Below, piece after piece: positions 58,701 to 64,000 of a stretch of DNA of 64,000 nucleotides. A program made the translations under genes and the position numbers. The stretch is from Argentina anserina (lineage: Eukaryota; Streptophyta; Magnoliopsida; Rosales; Rosaceae), in contig NC_065872.1 in assembly GCF_933775445.1 (NCBI RefSeq), positions 19,902,001 to 19,966,000 on the forward strand, given 5' to 3'. The notes beneath the pieces are model-generated. The model did no database searches. It was not told the origin of the DNA and worked only from the letters and a program-made list of their open reading frames with translations. Each line of letters begins with the position of its first letter. Position 1 is the first letter of the stretch.

Positions 58701-59567
58701 AAGAAACAAAGAAAAAGATAAATATTCTCATGACCTCTTCACTAACTACTTGTTTATACTGAAATTGTAGGCAAAACGGACACTTCTGATGAGACATGAA
58801 GCTGAGATCAAGTCAAATGGCTACTGGCTTGGGCTTTTAGCTCACTTGCAAGCTTCTTCTGTTCCAAGGAAGGTAAAGTAGAAATTTCTCAAGCATCCCC
58901 TCCACTTTATTTATAGACTACAGTTAGACTCACAGAAAATAAACTTGGATAGATGTTTTACCCTTTGTAAAAAAATTCTGGTGTAAACTCAATTCATCAC
59001 TGCTGAAATGTTTACTTTGAAACCATTGTAAGTAATTGCAGTTTGAGGTACTCAGTGTGTGCTATTTCAGGATATTTCTTGCATCAAAGATCTTACTACT
59101 TTGTATGAAATTGCTGCTATTGAAGACGTATACTTTGCATATGATCAATTGAGAATAGATGACAATTCTTTATACTCGTGTGTTGGAATTGCCGGGGCTC
59201 AAGCTGGTGATGAAATAACTGGTAAGGACATATGTGCTGCATTGAACTTTTTTCACTCTGCATACACGGTGAAATTCATTAAGATACAGTGGATTTTGGG
59301 ATATATATTGACTTAAACTAGTTGGAGTGGTTTTGAGACCTTGTAAAAGTATCGCCCGTTTTTGTCTTTCTGGAAACTGGCTTAATTTTTTCAAGTTATC
59401 TTTTATTATGTCTGCTTCTGCCTCATCATTTTGTGTTGTACTTTCTTTTTTATCTGATCACCCTATACTGTGCTGCTTCTTTAGAAGTTGAAGAACCAGA
59501 AGGTGGCTTACCAGGTGTTTTCCCTGTTGGGCGGGGGTTATCTACGATGACACGGCCTATGACATGA
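49317..59567 (+). CDS. SPP: Stromal processing peptidase, chloroplastic (M16 zinc metallopeptidase), 24 coding exons
   Basis: Exons: 49317-49468, 49857-50121, 50546-50787, 50917-51115, 51839-51886, 52103-52210, 52307-52495, 52578-52871, 53057-53158, 53298-53432, 53825-54049, 54440-54643, 54758-54928, 55827-55976, 56491-56628, 56820-57047, 57129-57278, 57394-57520, 57626-57758, 58327-58447, 58523-58603, 58771-58872, 59071-59221, 59485-59567. All introns are GT-AG; the sum, 3,798 nt, gives 1,265 aa, the length I recall for Arabidopsis SPP. The Ser/Arg-rich N-terminus acts as a transit peptide. The inverted zinc motif HMIEH is at residues 243-247 and the third ligand fits E324 in EKERRAILSE, 76 residues on. 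A second M16-like half follows (about residues 800-1,240). The enzyme cleaves transit peptides from precursors in the stroma. The first ATG after the 5' UTR acceptor is used. Weakest call: exon 2 acceptor (49,857, or 49,860 without changing phase). No defects seen. Confidence 0.97.
54929..55826 (+). other. SPP intron 13 (largest intron, 898 bp) with TA microsatellite
   Basis: Between exons 13 and 14. Holds a TA run at 55,743-55,768 and a t-run/gaaacgaagataactc stretch near 55,380 that may be a small insertion. No coding content. Confidence 0.85.
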
Positions 59568-60794
59568 TCTTAGGTTATACGTGCCATCTCACATATAGTC
59601 AAAGACGTATCTAGCATTAAGGTATCACACGACGCTCTAAAATTTATATCCCTTTTAATAACTGTTGATACAGCTTTCTCAATATCATCTTCCTTTAAGT
59701 TATCTTTTAGTAACTGCCTCTATACTTTCTGCATTAAATGCATTTATATGATGGGTTCCAGTCAGTTCATCTATATTCTATGAATGAAAAGGTTCTTGAA
59801 ACGAAAACAACGAGATTCATACCATTTCAACGATTATATAATCAGTGTCAGGATATTTGTTTAGAGTATGCTGGTCAGGACAATTTCAAATCCTTGGTTG
59901 ATTGCAGTAAATGACCATGTTCATGAAATTTCTATGCTAAGATGTTTATATTACTTTGATCGTTGTATGATTCGTATAAGTTATGAAGCATAAAAGCTGT
60001 AGTTACTTGGACGAGATTTGATTAATTATCACAGGTGTACAGACTTCCACATTTGTAAAAAGGTCCAGAGGGGAGAAGTGAAGACCATATAAAATGCTAA
60101 AGGTGGTTGCCAAAGTTGTGGCTGAACAGATTAGAGTACACACCATAGTCATGCCATTAGACAGGCTCCTGCGTATGATTTCCAGGGGAGCAGTTGGGAA
60201 CCATTGATGCCTACTCAGATGCCGAGTTCATAAGTGAGATAGAAAACGGTAACATCATTGTCTTGTCCATAATTACGGGGTATATCAGACTTTCAGAGTG
60301 CCCAAGCCACTTATTCTTTGATATTGTAAATACATGAGCCTCGTCAGTTCTCCAAATTTTGCCTTATGCCGTCAATACTAGGCCAATCCGGAGGCCTAGC
60401 CTTTTTCTATTGATATACTAGATTCTCATGTTCATGCCGTGATGTGGTTTAAATTTGCATCTCTATATGATTGTGTTTTTTTTTTCGTTTTTTTTATAGC
60501 ATATTAAAGAACCAGGCAGGACTGACGCAACTAGTCAGTATCTAATTGGATTACTCGTCTGAAAACTTGCGGTGAGCTTTTTAATGTAAAGTCGTGAATA
60601 TGGATCCTCAATTATGGGAGTTGATTACGAAGCAATTGTTACCTGTCTGGGTTGTTTTGGCTTTAGTACATCTAGATTTCTATTAGAAGTGTTTAAAATG
60701 AGAAAAGTAGAACCAGAAAGCAAGAACTAGATCAACATTTTTTTTTTGGACGAGTGAATTAGATCAACATGAGGCAGAAGTTTTCAGTTGTTTG
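59568..60794 (+). other. SPP 3' UTR and downstream region
   Basis: The 3' UTR begins after TGA at 59,565-59,567. No single clear polyadenylation signal can be chosen. A T-rich run is at 60,475-60,500. No further gene recognised before the LINE. Confidence 0.5.
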
Positions 60795-60806
60795 TTAATG
60801 GTTATC

Positions 60807-62091
60807 TTTCTTGTTGCTTGGCGTCACTCTTGTAAACCTAAAGAGGAAGGAGGCTTGGAGTTACGTGATCTATTTGAGGCTAATCGTGCTCTTCTAATAA
60901 AGAGATGTTGAGAGATGATCTCTTCTTTCTCTCCGGCCTCTATTTTGTTTAGAGCTCGTTTTTTAAAAGATGATTTCTAACCTATAAAGTCTTACAAGAG
61001 ATCTCCAGTCTGGTTGGGTCTCAAAAAAGTTTGGCCAATGTTGTTAAATTCTTTGCATTTGAGTGTTGGTGATGGTAAGAGGATATTTTTTTTGCAAGAT
61101 AATTGGTTGGGTGAGCCTCTTGCTACTAGTGTTGGAGTAAGTGGCTATATTCCACTTCATGTTAATGTGAATGATGTTATTGTTGATTCTCATTGGGTTC
61201 TCCCAGTAGATTTTATTTTTTCATTCTCTCAAGCAGCATAAAAAATTGAGCGCATTGCTCTGTCTGAGGAAAAGGCACATCTGATTCTCATTTATGGCCG
61301 CACTCCTCCTGAAGAATTCTGACAGTAAAATAAGTTTTTGTTTTTTCTTAAATCATAGTGAGCATAAGATTGGGGTAAAGTAATTTGGAGTAAAGGCTCT
61401 TCATGGGCGTTTGCTAACTGATGATGCTTTACAACGGCGAAATTTTTCACTTCCATCTCGTTGCTCCTTTTGTGGTAATCATGGGGAATCAGATACACAT
61501 CTTCTTTTGCGTTGTTTTGAAATTGTGGCTTTATGGAAATCAGTCTGTCTTTCTATTTTCTCATTCATTCTCGCCTTGGGGTACCCTTGATGAAGTGTTT
61601 AACGGTGTTGGTGTTTCAGCGTTCCCCAAACCTAAACGTCAACTTTGGTTTCTAGTCTCCTATAATATAATTTGGTTTATTTGAATCACTAGGAATCTGG
61701 TGCGTTTCGAATGTAAGATTTTTAATATGTTGGAAGCCCAACGTCATCTTTTAGAATTGTTCAGGGAGTCTGCTCTACATTCTTTTCATCATTACAAGAA
61801 GCATCACGATATGTCTATTTTGTCTATTCTTGGTATCTCACAACTGTCTGCCAATGCTACCAGTTTCATCGCGTCTTTTAATTAATGGTTTCTTGTCTGA
61901 AGATTTGCTATTTGCTAGAGGTTTTTATATCTATGGTTTTGTATGGGTGGGTGTACACATGTCAGTTTGAACTTTTGTTTTTCCTCTATAATGGAGCTTA
62001 TAAGACATAAGAGATTAGGTTCTTTTGTTCCCTTCTTTGTTAGTTTTATTTCAATAAATTAAAGGCCATTTACTATAGTAATAAAAAAAAA
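60807..62091 (+). mobile_element. 5'-truncated L1-type LINE
   Basis: Flanked by a perfect 12-bp TSD ttaatggttatc (60,795-60,806 and 62,092-62,103); ends in ataaaaaaaaa. Internal plus-strand pieces in several frames: LKKVWPMLLNSL with DGKRIFFLQDNWLG (61,014-61,241) and the reverse-transcriptase zinc-binding domain CSFCGNHGESDTHLLLRC (61,459-61,512), both from the end of LINE ORF2. Stops and shifts throughout; inactive. Confidence 0.93.
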
Positions 62092-62103
62092 TTAATGGTT
62101 ATC

Positions 62104-64000
62104 CCACTTACCCGTTCTGTCACAAGAAAAAAATATTTATATAGAAACCACCAATTTCTTATGGTCATTGTCTACAAACTTGGACAAGCGACTCCCGTCA
62201 TCGGAAAAGAAAAAAAAACTTAAGTTTAAGTGACTGACATTTTGCCATTGGCATTTCTGTAAACTACAAAATTCTGTTTTTGTAGTTTATATTAATCTTC
62301 GAGAATAGAAATAAATCTTTGGTAAACTTGAGTATGATTACAAGAATTAAGAAGAGACTATCACCTAATTAGCACCAGTCGCAATTCTTTAAATTTCTAT
62401 ACTGTGGCATCACTGCATCAGCACGAGAAAGAATTCCAACCAAGTAATTAGCTTCACAACCTAACCAACTGGAAATCCATACCTACATATTGATTGAGGT
62501 GTCCAAGAACAACTGATACAGCTAGTACACCGACAAATCTAACTGATAATCTCTAAGACTATGAAAATGTCCAATACAAACTTAGGGATCGTGTGTCGAA
62601 ATGTGACTGATCCAACTATTTCATATATGGAAAACAAAATCATAAACTGGATACCCTCCAAAACATATTGTCTGCATAGCTTCCCTTCCATATTCTTATA
62701 TATATTTGATTCTAAAAGTCACCCAACCTTCCTCAGAACAATGTAGAACCAGAATGTGGTAGGTTGCAGGTTTTAGATGATAAGGTTTCCTCAGATATTG
62801 GCCATTGGATGGAGCATTCATTATATCAAGCCCGGAAGGGAATCGAAAACACAAAACCCTTTTTGGAAATTCATCATCATCCTAATGGAAAGTGATGGTT
62901 TATAAATATGTGGCTGGAGACAATAAGAGAAGTGTATAGGTTAATGGGGGTGTTACAGAATATTCATATATCAGCTGCATCATCATTATCATCCTAATAC
63001 AAACTGCCGTCTGTAAAATTTGTCTGGTCTCCTCTCATTTTCTGATGTGTTGGCAACATATATGAGCAAACACACTCATCGAATGGGCCACTGACCACTA
63101 TATACCCTTTAGTTTTGGACCCAGCAGCAATTCAAAGTCTACAACACCTAAACCGCGTAGTTAAGTATTGATCGAAGAATTAAGCTTTGCCCTAACTAGC
63201 TAGCTAGCTTCCAATTTGACCTTCACAATGAAAGAGCTAGTCTATCTGTATGCATGTGTCACATATGATGTTGATATATATTCTAAATTATATATTTGAA
63301 AGGGATCGAAGCTAGAAAAGTAACCATTTCTTCCACCAAACTCGAAAGCGATGTATCTGCGCAACTTGGACAGTTCTATGCGCTGATTATTGTCACATTC
63401 CAATTAAAATGTTATTGCAGCTAGTTATATATACTAGCGGTCTCGCATCACATCTAAGAATAATATTTCCCACAACAATCTACGATATATAAGATGAAGT
63501 ATGATGAAATATTGTGAACTATATAATAACTCTTATCAGGGAAGCATATGTTCCACTATTCCAGAGGGGTATTTTCTTGTTCTACTAATTTCCAAAGTCA
63601 GAAAACATAATAATCAATAATTGGTAATGTAACTCCATGATTAAGTAGAAGATATGAAATCAATCCTCGACTCCAACAAGCATGAGTTTTGATCCAACGA
63701 ACTCGTTTGAGTCGATCTAATTGATACAGATGAGGAAAATGTTTAATCATTGACATATATTATCAGTAAGCATTGCATCATCTATTCATCTTGTTAATAG
63801 TGGTGAGTTGGTTAGATCATACTTAGTGCAAAGGTAGGGTTATAATATATACAACCCTAGCTATAAACCTTCTCCACTATCACGTACTGTGACAAGTGTA
63901 ATTAAACGATGGGTAATTTATGATCTGAAATCAGTTTTGGCATGTACTATTGATGCATGAGAGCATCCCATTACTGGCTTGAAAGTATAAAGTAGTTCCT
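62104..64000. other. No gene recognised
   Basis: AT-rich intergenic DNA. A small inverted repeat around ctacaaaattctg/tttttgtag lies at about 62,264-62,288 and a ctagctagctag run at 63,197-63,208. The few 60-codon frames have no recognisable content. Confidence 0.5.

Noticed and set aside
1..64000. CRISPR arrays, bacterial operons, tRNA genes
   Set aside because: Plant nuclear DNA; no regularly spaced identical repeats of that kind and no tRNA cloverleaf with A and B boxes noticed. Short tRNA-like words are retrotransposon primer sites.

Overview
The window is nuclear DNA of a flowering plant (a eudicot, possibly Rosaceae, though the sequence alone does not settle that). Evidence: a 24-exon gene with GT-AG introns for the chloroplast stromal processing peptidase, plant-type Athila, chromovirus, Copia, Cassandra, hAT and LINE elements, and AT-rich intergenic DNA. 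There is one intact gene; roughly the left three quarters is nested transposable elements and their relics.

Layout. 1-12,200: an old chromovirus relic broken by two Athila-type insertions in opposite orientation, one cut by the window edge and one complete (1,019-11,821, TSD gtaga). 13,238-27,634: an OMA1-like (M48 metallopeptidase) pseudogene on the minus strand. It carries a solo Athila LTR and a solo Copia LTR in one intron, and a complete chromovirus (17,240-27,024, TSD atctc) inside a coding exon. 27,635-35,080: LTR relics of at least two Gypsy families, a Copia integrase relic and short inverted repeats. 35,080-39,010: a higher-order array of Cassandra elements (miniature LTR retrotransposons whose LTRs carry 5S-rRNA-like sequence), with two copies of a U6-snRNA-derived segment fused at the primer-binding-site junction. 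39,418-44,513: an inverted-repeat element holding a solo Copia LTR, a hAT element with 8-bp TSD, and unassigned repeats. 44,514-48,456: a decayed Copia element. 48,457-60,800: the stromal processing peptidase gene, whose 24 exons sum to exactly 1,265 codons plus stop. 60,807-62,091: a 5'-truncated LINE with a 12-bp TSD. 62,104-64,000: no recognisable gene.

The intact gene is housekeeping: its zinc peptidase removes transit peptides from imported chloroplast precursors. Nothing else forms an operon-like or cooperating set; the rest is insertion history. The most unusual part is the Cassandra/U6 composite. Cassandra LTRs already carry Pol III 5S-like sequence. Here one LTR also shows a plant snRNA upstream element (USE) and a TATA box at U6-like spacing, and two LTRs are joined directly to U6-derived sequence.

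Boundaries given with target-site duplications were read directly. Boundaries of the older relics are approximate.
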